From Glossina fuscipes (Eukaryota > Arthropoda > Insecta > Diptera > Glossinidae), in assembly GCF_014805625.2 (NCBI RefSeq), contig NW_023998485.1, positions 469,511 to 533,510 on the forward strand: a stretch of DNA of 64,000 nt, written 5' to 3'. Shown piece by piece: positions 38,890-53,078 of this stretch (the first letter of the stretch is position 1; every line of letters starts with the position of its first letter). A program made the translations under genes and the position numbers. The notes below the pieces were generated by a model. That model made no database searches. It was not told where the DNA came from and saw nothing but the letters and a program-made list of their open reading frames with translations.

Positions 38890-41800
38890 ATGCTTATAAT
38901 AGCGAAATTTTCACAAATTTATTTACTTTTACACGTCTGCACGGCTAGTGATAATAAATTGAGATATAATGCTGACCTTACTGCCGGTATAGTTGATAAT
39001 GTGAATTTTACCAATAAATACAAGCACAATATTTTAGCGTCGCCCGATACTAATACAAATAAATCCTTAAACGAAATCTTAGTAACTACGACGGCTTCAA
39101 CTGCCATATATGATAATCATGTTTGTACCAAAGAAGAGGAATATGTGGAAGAAATACGTACCCCTTCGATGGAACCAGTGCGCATTCGCAGTTCAGCCTG
39201 GTGCTTAGAATTCCCGCCTCGCTGTTCGAATTACAAAACGGAAATGCGCGAAGTAATTAAAACGGAGGTAAGTTTAAGTGAGAGTTGAATCTACAATAAA
39301 AAAAAGAAAACAAAATAAGTAACTTAAAAATTATTTTCAAGATTAAAGAATAATAAGAGACAAAAACAAAAAATGATACGCTAACTGAATATACAAGAAA
39401 AGCTCTGCAAAGTTCTATTTGCTGAAGACGCTCAGCGATATGTAAGCTTACATTTCAATTAGTTAGCTAACTTAGAAAACTCACTTTACTTTTCTACATT
39501 TTTAAAAATTGCTGAATGATTCTATTATTCGCTGCTTGGTGTGCGTTTCTCTTTAGGAACTTTGAATTCGCGTAGTTGGGAAAAACATATTTAACATCCT
39601 CTGTTGACAATGAGAAAGAGCCAAATCGTTTAATGGACGCGTCTATAATAAAAAATAAACCGAGAAAGGCTTTGTTTCAAAAGGCATCGAAAAAAGAAAT
39701 TTGGATTATTTGCTCATAACTCAATGCTTTACAGAAGCTACAACGATAACATATTTTAAGTGTGTTCTACGAGTGATCCTTTATAAAAATAGAACAATCG
39801 ACCAAATATGTTAAAAGTGATAGATTAACGAAACTTCATTTCTTTCAGGGATGAAGAGTATAAATGATTCGGCCAATGACATATCATAGTTTTCTTACTA
39901 GTTACTCATCTCACAAAGGCTAGGAAAAACTGAAAAATTCAGTATATTTTATAATTTTTGGTTAACAGTTTTTACGCCGTATTCGCTGTGACGATTAGAC
40001 TCTTAAGATGATTACAAATTATGTGCTCTTTTCTTGTTGAAAATATGACTGAAAAAATCATATCCTTTCCAACATGCAGAAAGAGACTTCACAGAGACTC
40101 CGTAGTAAAAAAAAAAAAAAAATCGGACACTGAGTTGATCATGTTTTGTCCGTCCTTCTGTTTGTATGTCTGTTCATCTGTTTATTTGCTTGTGTACTTC
40201 GCAAGAAGTAAGATAAATTTGGCAAATCTGCTAAAGAGTTCGCCCATGGGACAGCCTAAACTAAAAACAGGGGTGTTTTCAAACAGGATTTTCTGATTGC
40301 CTATAAGGAATAGCTGTGCTTGTACAAATGTGAAAAGAATGACCCACGCAATATTATACAGTTTCGACATTTCAGTTTCTTACAGTTTTTTAAAATAAAG
40401 CTGGAGGTTACAGAAGATTGTGCAGCAATCAGATATAATTTTCTTACTTGAAGTTTTTCTCATTCGTTCGAATATTGGTCGTAGAGCGAATAAATTGTAA
40501 TTAACCTAAAACTGGCTCGATGCTCATTAAATAAAAAGGGAGAGAGAGAGAGGATCTCGTTCAGAGTCCGCAGTTACAGTTTCAAGGCTATCAGCTGAAG
40601 ATGAAATCGTGAGTAACTCACTAAGCTTGAAAAATGTAATATTGAGGGAAACGCGCGAAAGTGAATAATCATTTTTTAACGAAACACGGCCGTTCACAAC
40701 GTTGTCACTGAAATCACATTGTCTGGAATTATGTTGTACATGGTGGCAATTCAATTTCGGGTCGTAAAGCAAGTGGGAGGGGTACAGGAACCTTTGAGTT
40801 GAAAACAAATTTGAAATGATTAAATTGTCTTCACTAATCATTTTGATAAAAAGGCAAATGATTTGCGGGCGCTATTAAGACCAATAGAGTCAAAGTTCTC
40901 AAACGAAGTCATTATTGTCAACAATGCGTGACGCTATTTTGGCGAGAAACGAGCTTAGTATATCAATAGTCGTGATATCGTGACTTTTGAGTGTGATGCA
41001 CGTAGCAGAACTCAAACTGGAATATATTGCTTTTCATGCTGTATTCAGCAAATGTTATTCTTTGTAACTCATATAGGTTTCAATCGATACCAATTATTGT
41101 CTATTCTATTCCATTGAATGCTCCTGAAAAATACCGACGTACACACGTTGCCTTGAGGATGATTTTTCATTACGTAAGTGAAAGTTTATTAAAAAAATGA
41201 AAATAAGAATTTTGGGCCAACGATTAGGAATGCTTCAGATAAAGTACTTCTAATGGTTTAAATAATAAGAACGTTTTTAATGAAACTCCGATAGAGTATT
41301 ATTTCAACATTATTTCCATGTTTCTCCCTTCTCTGATCATAATTACATACGACTATATATTTTTTCTCTTTAGAGTTCTTTTTTCCTTTATTTTCTTTTA
41401 ATTCTATCATATTACATTTGACTTCGAATCATAACCATAACCACTTGTAATAATTTAATCGTTTATTGCATAATTTTGTTTATCTTGTTTTACATCAGTC
41501 TTAAGCCAATATTATTTTTCAGATTGGAAGAAGAAAAGAGAGATAGGAGGAAACATTGGTAATAAAACAAAGAAGTAACATTTGAATGCCTGCATTTTCA
41601 TTACATATTGAATTTCATTACATTTGAAAATTCATATATAAATCTCATTACATAATTTTCTATGTGGTATTTTTTTTTTTGTTTTTCTGATTATCTGCTT
41701 GTTTTTAGCCAGGTGCTCTGATATTAATATGAGCACACAATGTTTAACATAAACATGTGCATATATTTAGACATCAACTTTCAAATTGACAATTGAATAC

Positions 41801-44800
41801 CAATCCAGTCGTATGCTCATAAAATAAATACGGGACATGAATGAAGGCAAACCGACCCAAAGACTATGCCAACCCATTCACTTTGATTATGCTGCAGTCA
41901 AAATAAATACACGCATCATAAGAGTATGCGAAGAAAGAGCAAGAGCATTCCATCGTGAGTGACACCGTGACATAATTTCTATGAGCGCTTTTTTCCTCAA
42001 AACTTTTTGTTAAACAGGTTGCAATGTTTTTAAAATATTGTTAACTCTTACTTGTCCGCCGAGTTAGTTAATGCTGAGAGGTGTTAGGAAAGTAACGAGT
42101 TTTTCATAAATCCTGAATGATGCCAAACATTAATTTGACAAATAATTTGTCTGACAAGGCAATTAACCAACATACGCGTGCATTTTAGATTTTTTTTTTT
42201 ATTATAAAATTTTGTTATATAATGATAATTAAACCACTTATAAGCTTTCATTACAATATATAAGTAAGACCCGAAGAAGATAAAAGTGTTTGAAAATTGA
42301 CGCTTAATTTTGACCTAATTAAATGAGAGCATACGTGGTGGGTTTTTCTTAACGATAAATTCCTTTCGAAATTCATACAAAAGCATAGCATACCATAACT
42401 TAATACCACCACACGGCTGCCACCGCCAAGCATGTATTTCAATATAAGACTTCCTTGTTTGTTTGTAGTGGTTTATTAGTTTTCATGTTGTTTTTCTACT
42501 CAGCTTTGCAAAAATATATTTAGTATAATCGACAGCTAGACTATGTAAAATTTCTTCATCTAATTTCATCTCATTGCACATTAGCATCGATCACGACTAC
42601 GTAAATGGAAAAAAGTTGAAAATTATTCTAAAAATTACTTTTTGCTCTAGTCATGGCAATGTAAAATAAAAAGATATCAAATCGGTTTTATTGAACATTT
42701 TTTAATAGATTTTGATTTAAAAATACTGGAAAGTATACATCATGTATATTGGTTTCTTTTTAAACTCTACGCGTTGGCAATTCGACCAAATTTAATTATG
42801 ATACTCTATTTTGTTTAACCATTACTTTAATACGCATTACTAAGTGCGGTATATTCTACCTGCCATTAAGTTTATAGCATTTAGATTTATGATTGTCTGA
42901 CTGATCATGAGTGCTTGGCCCTAAATTCATCAGATTGTTTCAATGTTCGCTGTCCATGGATAGAATGGATAGATCGATATATAAAGAATAATTTTGAAAA
43001 AGTTGTCCACAATCGCGTCTACCGGAAAGCAATAGCCAGGAAAATGAAAAAAAAAACCAGCTCTTCAATATTAATTTTTAATAATTTACAAGTGGTGGCA
43101 AATTTTTTGTGGATCTATCTAAAGCAGTTTTAAGGATACGAATTGTGCAATTGTCCGATCGATGTGGGCGCACAGTCACAAATATAGCTCTCTTGTAACT
43201 CTCTGAATTTCTTATTATATTTAACTGTTACCGCTACCCACAAGTGCTGTGACAAGTTGTATTAGCTAATATTTTGTAATTAATATGATGACATAAAAGC
43301 CTCAAATCCATATCAGACGGTTGCATTAAGTTACCTAAAGGCTGCCGCCGCTGGTTAGGAGTATATGTAATTTCACAATTTGCATTTATTGTTACTTCCT
43401 GCAATCTAAACTTAACGCTAATAATTCTGCAAAATGTTCACTTTTAGAAAGTGAAATATTAGATCTTGTTTTTTTTATATACATGTCTTTTATATGGTTA
43501 GGTAAGCTTGGTGTGGTCACTGTAAAAAAAAGTAGATTTCTTACAACTTGCAATTGTCTGTCTTTTATTTTAGTTCCAGTTTATACATTATTTAAGAAGA
43601 AAAAACCTGATGCTGTTGGCTTTATGTGTGTTGTTGCGCGACGATATTCTGTTAACATGATCAGCTCACTTGATACGATTTTAGTTACATGTTTTATATA
43701 TAAATCAAAAGCTGCTGCCATATTGGGTTTATTGGTATAGTAACGTATTGTTAGTTAATTCCAGACGGATCTTTTCTTATAAGTGTTACAATTTACAGGT
43801 GTTGAAACGGAAGTTCAAAATAATGATTTCTTAACTAAAGATTTATATTCAATCACGCAAAAACTTCGTGACGTTTTTTCACCAAAATTCAAAACTAAAT
43901 TCTTTGTATTTTAAACAAATTTTATTCACCCACATATGTGTTATTTTGGTTGATAAGATTTTGCCATTCTCCTGGTAACACCCATACTAGGATATCTAGG
44001 CGAGAAACTGAAGCAAGATTTTCATATGACTCTCTTCGCCAAAACAAGTGTGAATCGTACGGAAAAAGATCCGATTGGATTGACCAAACTTTCTAGCCAA
44101 GCTTTCTAAATGTTTGTTGAATCATTGGAGGTGGATGCGGTCTGGCATTGTCTTGTTGGAAAACGGCTTTAATGATATTGAATAATTCTGAACGATTTAC
44201 CACAACTGGGCGCTTAAATTTCGAAATAATTGTTGACAATAGACTGTGTAGTCATACATATGGAAACAGCTAATATTGCACGAACATAGAGCATTACCTT
44301 ACGTGGCGAGGACTTCGCATCTTATTGTCATGACTCGACCTTACCAATCGTCTCCAAAATGGCTGCATATCAGTTTGGTGTATTGGCGACTCGCAAATAA
44401 AAATTTCACCCATTAAACGAATAAACAAAAAGTGTTAATTCATGTCCTATGGTACCCGCATAGCAAACTCAGTCTTATTCAAAACACAAAGTGAGATCGC
44501 GGAGTAGTGCCATATTTATTAAATAATTCCTAGAACTGTCAAAAATGAAAGTAAATCCTAAATGAATAACTCATATATTCAATTTTCCGAACATATTTAT
44601 ACATATGCACGAGTCTGACACGTTAATCGGGATTTTACCGTAGATTTCGATTCGATCGCCTTCAACCTTAAACAGCAGCTTTAGAAACACATTTCCTAGT
44701 GACCATTGTAGGATTTTTTGATAAATTAGAATATGTCGATGTTACTGCCGACTTTCAAAATCAAAAAAAAGGTCCATCAAATCATCGAGCGAAATTGTAA

Positions 44801-47800
44801 TCTTTACTATTGCGACAAGAGAGATCTTTATGGTTTAGCTTTGCTTTTAAAAAATCTTAAAAAAATTGTTCATATACTTTCAGCGTTGCACCTCCATAGA
44901 TGAAAACTCTCATGTTTTTTTTTATACACATTTACAAGTCAAGCCTATTTTCAGTACACACAAGGTGATATTACCGCTTATGGTTTTCTGTTTATTTTTT
45001 GCATTTTTTCTTTTACGTACTAAAATATTAAAGGTATCAATCGATCTAGGATTTTTTTGGAGAATTCTCTTAAATCCGAAATGAACTATGGTACTATTTT
45101 ACGAACGCCTTCATATTGGAAATCAAATAATAGGAAATATTTTCCGCAGTAGCTTTAAGCTGTTATTAATTTTATATAATGTTTGCCCGCTTAACCCATA
45201 TAACAAAAACGAAAAAAAAGAAGAAAAAAATTATTAAGATATAATTTTATGTTTTCACCTACAAATCCACTTTTCTATACATAACAACATTCTCTCGGTC
45301 ATTATCCTCTGATTAAAAGTCGCTAAACCGCTTCAAATTGTGGTGTAAATGTAACCGTGTAATCGGTTACACACAAAATACTACGTTGTGCTCCCATTAA
45401 AGCTGCCAAATAAACTAACTTTATTGAAAAGAAAATAAGAAAAAATTAATGCTAACCACATTCAAATATATGCGAGAGTAATGATAATAAAAAAAATAAA
45501 AAAAAATAAAAATAAAAAAAATAGCTGCTACCTCACTTTTACCTCCATCTCTAATGTGTTAGATATGGCTCGCACTACGCAATATCGATGTATGCAATTG
45601 TTTGCACTATTGTTTCAGGCTAGTTTTGGAGGAAAACCTGTTGCAATAATGAATATCGCAACAACAACAAAATAACCAGGAAATGCTTAATATATCTCTA
45701 TGTACGTAAATATATGCACAGTTGTCGTCATCTAATATATTTCTATGAACTGGAGTGGAGGGGCTTGTGTATTAATTATATGATTGTTGGTATTGATTTT
45801 TATTTTTTTTTAAATATTAATAAGTGGATTTAAAGTATTTCGTTAGCTTGTCGAGCAAATTTTGTACTCTTAAAGAATGTTTGTTTGCGTTAAGGATCAA
45901 ATCCAATTAATTGAGCTTTTCGACAAAAGAGTTATTTTCATTGAAAAATTCACAAAATAAATAATTCGGTAAAAAGTTCTTCAGTTCAGATTGTGGACAA
46001 TAAAATAAAAATTTTCTTTTAAATATACCAAATTATTCGAATCTAATTTGTAAAGCATGCTGTTACTTACAACCTAGTCACTGCACGTTCGATATAACGA
46101 CAGACAACAATGTACTCAACAGAAGGATGTTTTCAGCTCCGGCAACCATCGTTGGGTTGCGTTACTAGAATCTATTTGGAGAAATGTGAGTGTAGTAATT
46201 ATCGTGTTTATTATTCAATTTGTAATACGTTTATTTGAATAAGTCGGGTTAATAGTTAACGGATTTGAATTTAATTAAAGCTTTAGATAAAGGGTGTTCA
46301 TCATTCCGTTAAAGTTTAACACTTATGGCTATGAGTCGTTATAGTCTTCAATCTCTTCGCTCATAGGTTTCCTTTTACAGACTTCAGTTGGTTTTGCAAC
46401 TATTATGCTTTTGGCATTATAATCCCTTGCCTTTAACAGATAATAATTTACAAGTGCTTACATATTTCATTTAATGATTCACAGATAACACACAAGATGT
46501 AATCATGTTTGTTAATATTTCTTAAGAAAATCTTTGATCTATACAATTTTCTTGTTGAGACCAGTTAATAACAAAACATCATAGTGAATAGTAAAATCGT
46601 CACAACTCCACTGCACTAACCAGAAAGCACCAAAACTTTTCTCTTCTTTCTTTAGGAGTATGTGCCCACATTATCTTAATAAAGTAGGATTAACCTCTGA
46701 ATCCTTAACAGCTCCAGTACAGTTGCAGTCCATCTTAAGAAAAGCCTTCAAGTAGCCATTTGGTAATTCTGATAAATATTACGATGGTAGCTGCTGGAAG
46801 AACTATTTGCTGGTGTATTGCCTCTGTTTTTAAGCCAAAACTATCTTTCCATTGAAAAAGATGCAAGTTTCAGTATTTCAGTAGCAAATAGACGAAAATT
46901 CATTTTTAATGTATATAAGAGAGATAAGATGATTAGTACATGCTATCACTTTCCTAATGCGGTTGTTGTTACTTATAGTTCTTCTATAAAAATTGTTCTA
47001 ATTTTATTGGATTTTTAGGGTAAATAAATTGACAGCTCTTCTGCTTAAAATGTGTCTCCCGACATTTTATTTAATATTTATTTAACGCAAAAATCGAGCG
47101 ACATTTTTTTACAATCTATGGTTTGGAAATTTTTTCCATTATGTTTTTTTTTTCATTTATTGTCCCCTATAAACATCGATTTCAGTTGCGTTGACATATG
47201 TAACGAATAACTCTACAATTTCATTGAAAATTTCCTGCTTATTAATTTATGCAACAATTACCCATCAAACAGATATATGCTCACGCTCACTAATACGTGC
47301 GTATGCATACTCTTTATAATCTCATCTCATACAAATCAAAATTTTTATATTACCAGTATCATATAAATTTAGTATGAGCACTTGAACTCATATATCTTTG
47401 TATTTGAATTTATGGATAAAAATCAAATACAAAAAGTGCTTCGGAAGTTTGATCTGTAAAAGTTCGTCTAGAGAAATTTGCTCATTCCGATACAGCTCGC
47501 TCGCGTGATCGCTTAGCAGCTAATGATATGTTAATTAAATCAAGTTTTTTTTCGACACCGGTCAAAATTTATGACTAATCTACAGTCCGTTGTCATCTAA
47601 GGATTGTTGCATTAACTATTCCTGACTCTACATATTATGCGTTATTAAGTCAGGAGCTGCTCTAATTTGCTTAGCGTTGATAAGATATCTAGATAAGATA
47701 TCTAAAAAAAGATACAACCGGCAAGAGAATTTGCGAAAAATTTAGATCTTTACGTTCATGTTCATATTAAGTCATTGAAGTTGGAGCGGCCCCAACGATA

Positions 47801-50152
47801 CGTTGATGATGTGAAATGAACTTTTGTTGTTTGTAGTGGGGTTTTTATTTACTGATTATCTGCCTCAGAAATTCGAAAGTGAACTCTTCGATAACGTGAA
47901 ATAAAATTTAGGAAAAATTGACCACAAAATTCATCACATTTTTTCAACAGGAAGGGCCAAAGTAATGAGAAATGTATGTAAAGTAAGGCTTAAAAAAAGC
48001 CAAGCTTTAAAGAAGGCGATTTAGTAATAATAGGGAAAAGTTTGTATAATACTCTTCGTCGTACGGAGTATCTAGGAATAGCTGTTTTGCCATAAAAGCT
48101 ATTTAGGGCGTTATGAACAGTGAATTAAATTAATAAAAATTTTAATTTCGTCATCAATTAAATTAAATCAAAATACTTATGGCTACATATATACGAGACT
48201 GTGTAGCATTTTCACCGACAGACCATAAATATCCCAAGCTATAAATTTCCCAGACATATAGTGTGTAACGAGCAATTGCAAGGGATGAAATCTATAATAA
48301 AGAAAGCAGCATATTTTTTAGTTAACATTATTTTGTTATGTTAACTTTTGCAGAATGTAACCAAGACGCGAACCATACGTTTCTGTTGTGCCGGCTACGA
48401 AGGTAACATATCAATAAACGACACTGTTTGCAAAGCAGTTTGTAGAGGAGGTTGTGGTCGCGGGTTTTGCATGAAACCAGATATGTGCAGTTGCGAGCCT
48501 GGCTATATGGGCAAACACTGTACACAGCGTAAGTTTACAAACACATATTAAAGTTTTTTCTCTTTTTTCAATTCAATGCAAATAAATTTGTTGTCGCTGT
48601 TTTTTATACATTAGGTTGCGATCACGATCATTGGGGTTTAAATTGTAAGAACGAATGTCGCTGTCATAATGGTGCGGTTTGTGATAATAAATCTGGTTTA
48701 TGCCACTGCACTATAGGTTGGACAGGAGAATTGTGAGTAAAATATTTATATGGGAAAACATTAAAAAAAAAAAAAATAAACAAATAAATAAATATATATT
48801 AATGATTTTCGTATATGGCTTAGCTGCGAGCAACCTTGTCCGTTAGGCACTCATGGTGTCATGTGTCGTAAAACATGTGAATGTGAGGGCAAGCGCTGCC
48901 ATCCTCAAACAGGAATCTGTGACAACGTGTTCAGCTCCTTAAATTCACCCAATGTTACGCATGTTATGATAGCCTCCTTAAATTCTACAATAGCGAATAT
49001 AACGCATAATTTAGATCGCTTAGCTAAAAATATCGATAATATTGCGTCAAGTAGCACTACTGAGAAATTTTTACATGACTATGAGTGGAACTCTTCCAAG
49101 CCCGTGCCAGAGGTGATAGTGATTAAGCAAGACGAACTGGCGCATACCCCGAAAATTATTGTCCATCAACCCGGTCAAGGTTTACTGGAAAATCTTCATA
49201 ATGCGGTTAAAAGCCCCGATGTTATACATGTTATCACTAATGGCTTAGGCGAAGAACACAATGTAAGTCAGGAGAACAAATTACAAATGGCCGGTTTCGC
49301 TACTATACCAGAGCAAAAAGAAGATCATCTAAAAGTTATTGTTCCGCATACACCAGAACATGAAAACAATTTACTAACGACAATTTTGGTGATATTGTTA
49401 GTGATAATGGTAGCCATAGCTATGGGTTTTCTCTATGTATACAGGCGTTATCATTTACAAAAGGCTCATGTTGAGGCAGCCTTAGCTGCACGCAGTGTCA
49501 GTTTAGTCCCTGGGGTAAATGCTCCCGTTATTATAACGTCACCCCCTCCAATGTCTGGCCAACATAATTTAACTTTAAGTGGCTTTCAGGAAATGCCGGG
49601 TAGTTTGGGTAAAAGTTTTCTAAAACCATTGCCAGATTTACCAGCTTTTACTCAAATGGTACGCAATAAAATCGAGGGTATGTAAGTGTCAATAACTATG
49701 TTATAATTATTGAAAAATTACACCTTATTGCCTACTTTATTCCTTCAGAACCCGACTTGTATGATGCACCATTAAATAATGCTTGCATAAATACCTCGAC
49801 GCCTATTGCTTATAGACGCAAAGAATCTTTATATTCGGTGGTGACCCCAAAGTCTCGAAAACCTAGCATGGACTCTCATTTATACGATGAAATACCCTAT
49901 TCCACAGCTAACACAGCGATGACAACCACTACGGATGCCTTGAACCCCTTGCACACCGATCTAACTACTCCAAATTACCTAAGGGCACAAACTCACCAAC
50001 CATCACTACAAGGTCAATTTTTAAATCATCAAAAACAGCAACAGCACACACAGCATCACGTGGCACAATTATTTATTCCGTCACAGAGCGGTACGTTTAC
50101 ACACATACAGCCACACCTGCCACAAAGTCTGACGAAAATCGCTCATATTTAA
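38890..50152 (+). CDS. nimA: NimA: EMI and NIM/EGF-like transmembrane protein (five coding exons)
   Basis: Single-pass membrane protein of the Nimrod family, related in plan to Draper-type receptors; its ligand is not known to me. Exons: 38890-39267, 48354-48528, 48615-48732, 48824-49677, 49749-50152, joining in frame to 642 aa. Order: signal peptide (about 1-19); EMI domain (about 77-140, starting VCTKEEEYVEEI and crossing intron 1) ending in CCAGYEG; NIM repeat (CKAVCRGGCGRGFCMKPDMC); laminin-type EGF (CHNGAVCDNKSGLCHC); Cys-rich segment; linker with several N-x-S/T sites; transmembrane helix (TTILVILLVIMVAIAMGFLY, about residue 395-416); long tail with Tyr motifs LYDAP, LYSVV and LYDEIPYS, then Gln/His-rich. 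Exon 4 uses donor GTATGT at 49678 rather than running into the nearby TAA. AATAAA lies at 50153-50158 and 50191-50196. The 3' end is convergent with the next gene. Confidence 0.92.
40080..40450 (+). repeat. Dispersed repeat copy 3
   Basis: It has GTCCGTCCTTCTGTTTGTAT near 40149 and ends in ATATAATTTTCTTACTTG at 40433-40450, identical over 18 bases to the end of copy 1 (11533-11550). Lies in nimA intron 1. Left edge approximate. Confidence 0.55.
43935..44190 (-). mobile_element. Mariner/Tc1-type transposase relic
   Basis: Minus strand from about 44173 gives AVFQQDNARPHPPP (second catalytic Asp context, as in QDNARPH), then after a stop KVWSIQSDLFPYDSHLFW (compare the mariner SPDLAPSDYHLF region with the last catalytic Asp) and LPGEWQNLINQNNTYV (compare LPERWQKVIDQNGQY near the C-terminus). 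Part of the segment between the last two is missing and there is an in-frame stop. No terminal inverted repeats located. It is a dead fragment in nimA intron 1. Confidence 0.7.
47679..47704 (+). promoter_or_regulatory. Tandem GATAAG motifs in nimA intron 1
   Basis: GATAAGATATCTA occurs twice head to tail (47679-47691 and 47692-47704). Each unit has a WGATAR site, the binding motif of GATA factors; in flies Serpent (GATA) drives hemocyte genes. The function here is inferred from motif and place only. Confidence 0.35.
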
Positions 50153-50261
50153 AATAAACACTTTTTAATTTTTCAAATATATTACTTTAAAATAAAAATT
50201 CTCCAGGGACAAAACTCTTTAAAAATGATGAATAAAAATTTATTTAAAAATGTTTTGATTT

Positions 50262-52693
50262 TTAAACAGCGGTACAGGCTTGACGACCTTTGATTCCAGT
50301 TTTAATAAAACCTGGTTTGCAAATGCATAAATTAGGTGCAGTACAATAGCCATTGGGGCAACCTTGATGGCAATGGGCAATGCACATATTTCGTACGTTT
50401 TCATCGAGCACGTACCCAGGATTACAGATGCATTTGTTGTGAGCGACGCAAAAGCCGTTTAAACAAGGCAAGTCGCAATGGGGTAAGCACTTAAAGGGAT
50501 TCTCTGCAGATATTTTGAACTCAGGTTGACAGGCGCACTTATTCGGAGCAACACAAACCCCATTTTCGCATGTTCTGTAATAAACAGGAGCTGCAATTAA
50601 TTAAAAAATTTATATCCGTCCTTGTGGTAAATGTTTATTGGATACAACCCTAACGAGCAAGAAATTCTACTCCGCTTTGGCCAAATCTTTTAATAATTTA
50701 ATTCATTTGATTTAATAACTAATTTTCGATGCTCTACAAGATTGGACGAGCGTGACCCATTGGTCTTATTAGTGTGCAACCAATCATACATAGAAATCGT
50801 TATCATTGCATCTCTTCTAGTTTAACGGTAATCAGCAGGAAACCTACTCTGTGTTTTTGAAAACCAATGATCTTGCTTTATCTTATACAACTGGCCGTTG
50901 TTCGATTCGGCCCGGTTTCTATATTCATCTGCCTGTAAGTATTTCTCATTCTTTTGCAAAATTTAAAGCTTGTTCATTGTAGTTTTTGTGACCATGGGAA
51001 TTTTTACCATCGAAATTACACAGAGCCATCGAAAGACATATCTAAATGGATTGAGAATTTGATACTGATCCAACTTATGTGCTTACCACTCCGAATTATA
51101 AACCAAAAGTTTACGTGATCCTATTGAACCTGTGTACCTGGTTTACCTGGTTTTCAGCCTAACTAGGAATAAAATAAACTGTGAGTTTCATTTTGTTGGA
51201 TGGATTTCGTCGATTTTCAAATTTAGCCCACACTTATCAGATGCTTAACATCAACTACTTTGGTGTTTCAATTTAAGAGTGTTTTCTCAATGGATCGCAC
51301 ACGGGTGGAGGAACAGACGGACATGGCTAAATTTATTCGTAGTCCTATGTTGATAAAAAATGTGTGTTCTGGTGACAGTTCTAAGGATTTTTCGCTGATG
51401 AATACAAAAACTGTGTATGTAAACATTGAAGCTTCTTAAAACTTACTGATCACAAACTGGTTCACACATATCGATTGTTCTAATGTAACCCGAATTGCAG
51501 GTACAAACACCGGGAGCCGTACATATACCATTTTCACAGCGATCACAGTCGGGTTCACAAGCTCCACTAACTGCTAAACGAAAACCCTCTTTACATTCGC
51601 ATTTGTTGGGCGCTACACAATTCCCTGCCACACATGCTGGTTCACATTGAGGAATGCAATACTTCTTTTCTTGCGGTTCCAACGTATAACCTCGCTTACA
51701 TCTACATTCGTTATCGCTATTACAGTAACCATTTCCGCAACCTAGAGGACAGGTAGTAATACATTTACCCCTTTCATTACGCACATGACCGGGCATGCAA
51801 ACGCAAATATTGGGAGCAGTACAAATACCGTTTGGACAATCATCAGGGCATACGGGATCACAGCGTGTTAATATATGAGGATTGCGTTCGTAACCTGCAC
51901 AACATACTTGAATTTTGCTTAGTTCAGGAGTGCTGCCATTGCCGGCAGGTATCACGTTTTGATGATGACGAACAAGAGATGCGGTTCTGAAGAGAGAAAA
52001 CTACCTTACTTTGTTTTCAGAATAAGAAGCAAGCTTATCGCCTAACGCTTTGAGTTGATAATTTTACTTGTTATTTATTATTATGCGTAATTAATATTAA
52101 ATAAATACACACATGTATATGTTTATATATATAAACGTTTCTCAAGTCCATTTTTCAATGTAGATGAATTGTACATAGTTGCGTTTATATTTTTACATAA
52201 GTAATGTGTCGGAAATTTACTTAAAATGCACAATAACATAAAATATAATTATATCTGAATATACCTTGACTTAAGCAAATAAACAGCTCACCTATGTTCC
52301 CCAACAAAATAGTTAAAAAATTCCCTTGAATTTTGGAAGAATTGATTATGTCACCCATAGCTTTACTTACGCTACTTCCTTATAACAAACGCCTGCGGCC
52401 ATACTAGAACGAGTTTTATTTATAAAATCGGCAGTGGCGTCCAAAATTAGAGGAGCTTTGGTGGGCACTTGTTGAGGCTGATTTGACAATCTGCTATCAT
52501 AAGTATGAAGTTCGAAAAAATGTTCTCCATTATGAGTGGAATCAGTCTGCTCATAATCGTACTGTTGTTGACTAGAATTGCTTTGCACTAGATTATCTGA
52601 ACTCGCAGGATAACGTGTTTTAGTGCCAACAGTTTTGTATTGAGCTTCAACTTGATATAAAAACATTAAATTAAAAATGATAAAGAATTTCAT
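50262..52693 (-). CDS. nimB1/nimB2: Secreted NimB1/NimB2-like protein (three exons)
   Basis: Secreted Nimrod protein without a transmembrane segment. Exons (minus): 52371-52693, 51447-51986, 50262-50574, both introns phase 2 with GTAAGT donors; 391 aa. Signal peptide MKFFIIFNLMFLYQVEA, then a low-complexity region with little Cys, the block MAAGVCYKEVA just before intron 1, the CCAGYERNP motif in exon 2, and seven NIM repeats of the form CxxxCxxxCxNGxCxAPxxCxCxxGY. Intron 2 splits the fifth repeat after CEPVCDQ. In Drosophila two genes, nimB1 and nimB2, lie between nimA and nimB3; here there is one, so I keep both names. NimB proteins are secreted factors that bind microbes or apoptotic cells or modulate hemocytes. 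A minus-strand AATAAA (plus-strand TTTATT 50239-50244) lies just after the stop. Confidence 0.88.
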
Positions 52694-53034
52694 TCTTGCT
52701 ATTTTTAAAAATAATTAAGCTGGCGCGTCTGATAGTGTGTAGACTTGAGAATGAATTGAATAGAAGTCTGAAACAATTGCATTTTTTGTTACAATGATTT
52801 CAACGTAAAGTACATATAATCAAAAGCGCTCTCAATTTTTTGCAAATATTTTTAAGAAACACTTCTCTTTGTAACGCCCACCTTTTCTAATTAACACAAA
52901 AGTATTCATATAAAACTATTTCATTGAACGTATTTGTTAAAGATAATTCTGAAACTGCTACAAAATTTCTATTAACTTATTTAGTGAAAAGTCATTTATA
53001 TTTAGTTCATATTCCTGTTCACGCTCCCTCTCTC

Positions 53035-53078
<44 letters not shown>

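Larger units (their letters stand above)
39268..48353 (+). other. nimA: Intron 1 of nimA (9.1 kb)
   Basis: Bounded by donor GTAAGT (39268) and acceptor TTTTGCAG (48353); phase 0, inside the EMI domain. It contains a dispersed repeat (about 40080-40450), a mariner-type relic (about 43940-44190) and a tandem pair of GATAAG motifs (47679-47704). I found no additional coding exon. A 104-codon minus frame at 40527-40841 starts with ATG but has no motif I recognise. Confidence 0.75.

Noticed and set aside
40527..40841. 104-codon minus-strand frame in nimA intron 1
   Set aside because: It starts with ATG but has no recognisable motif and no splice partners; possibly a transposon remnant, not supported.
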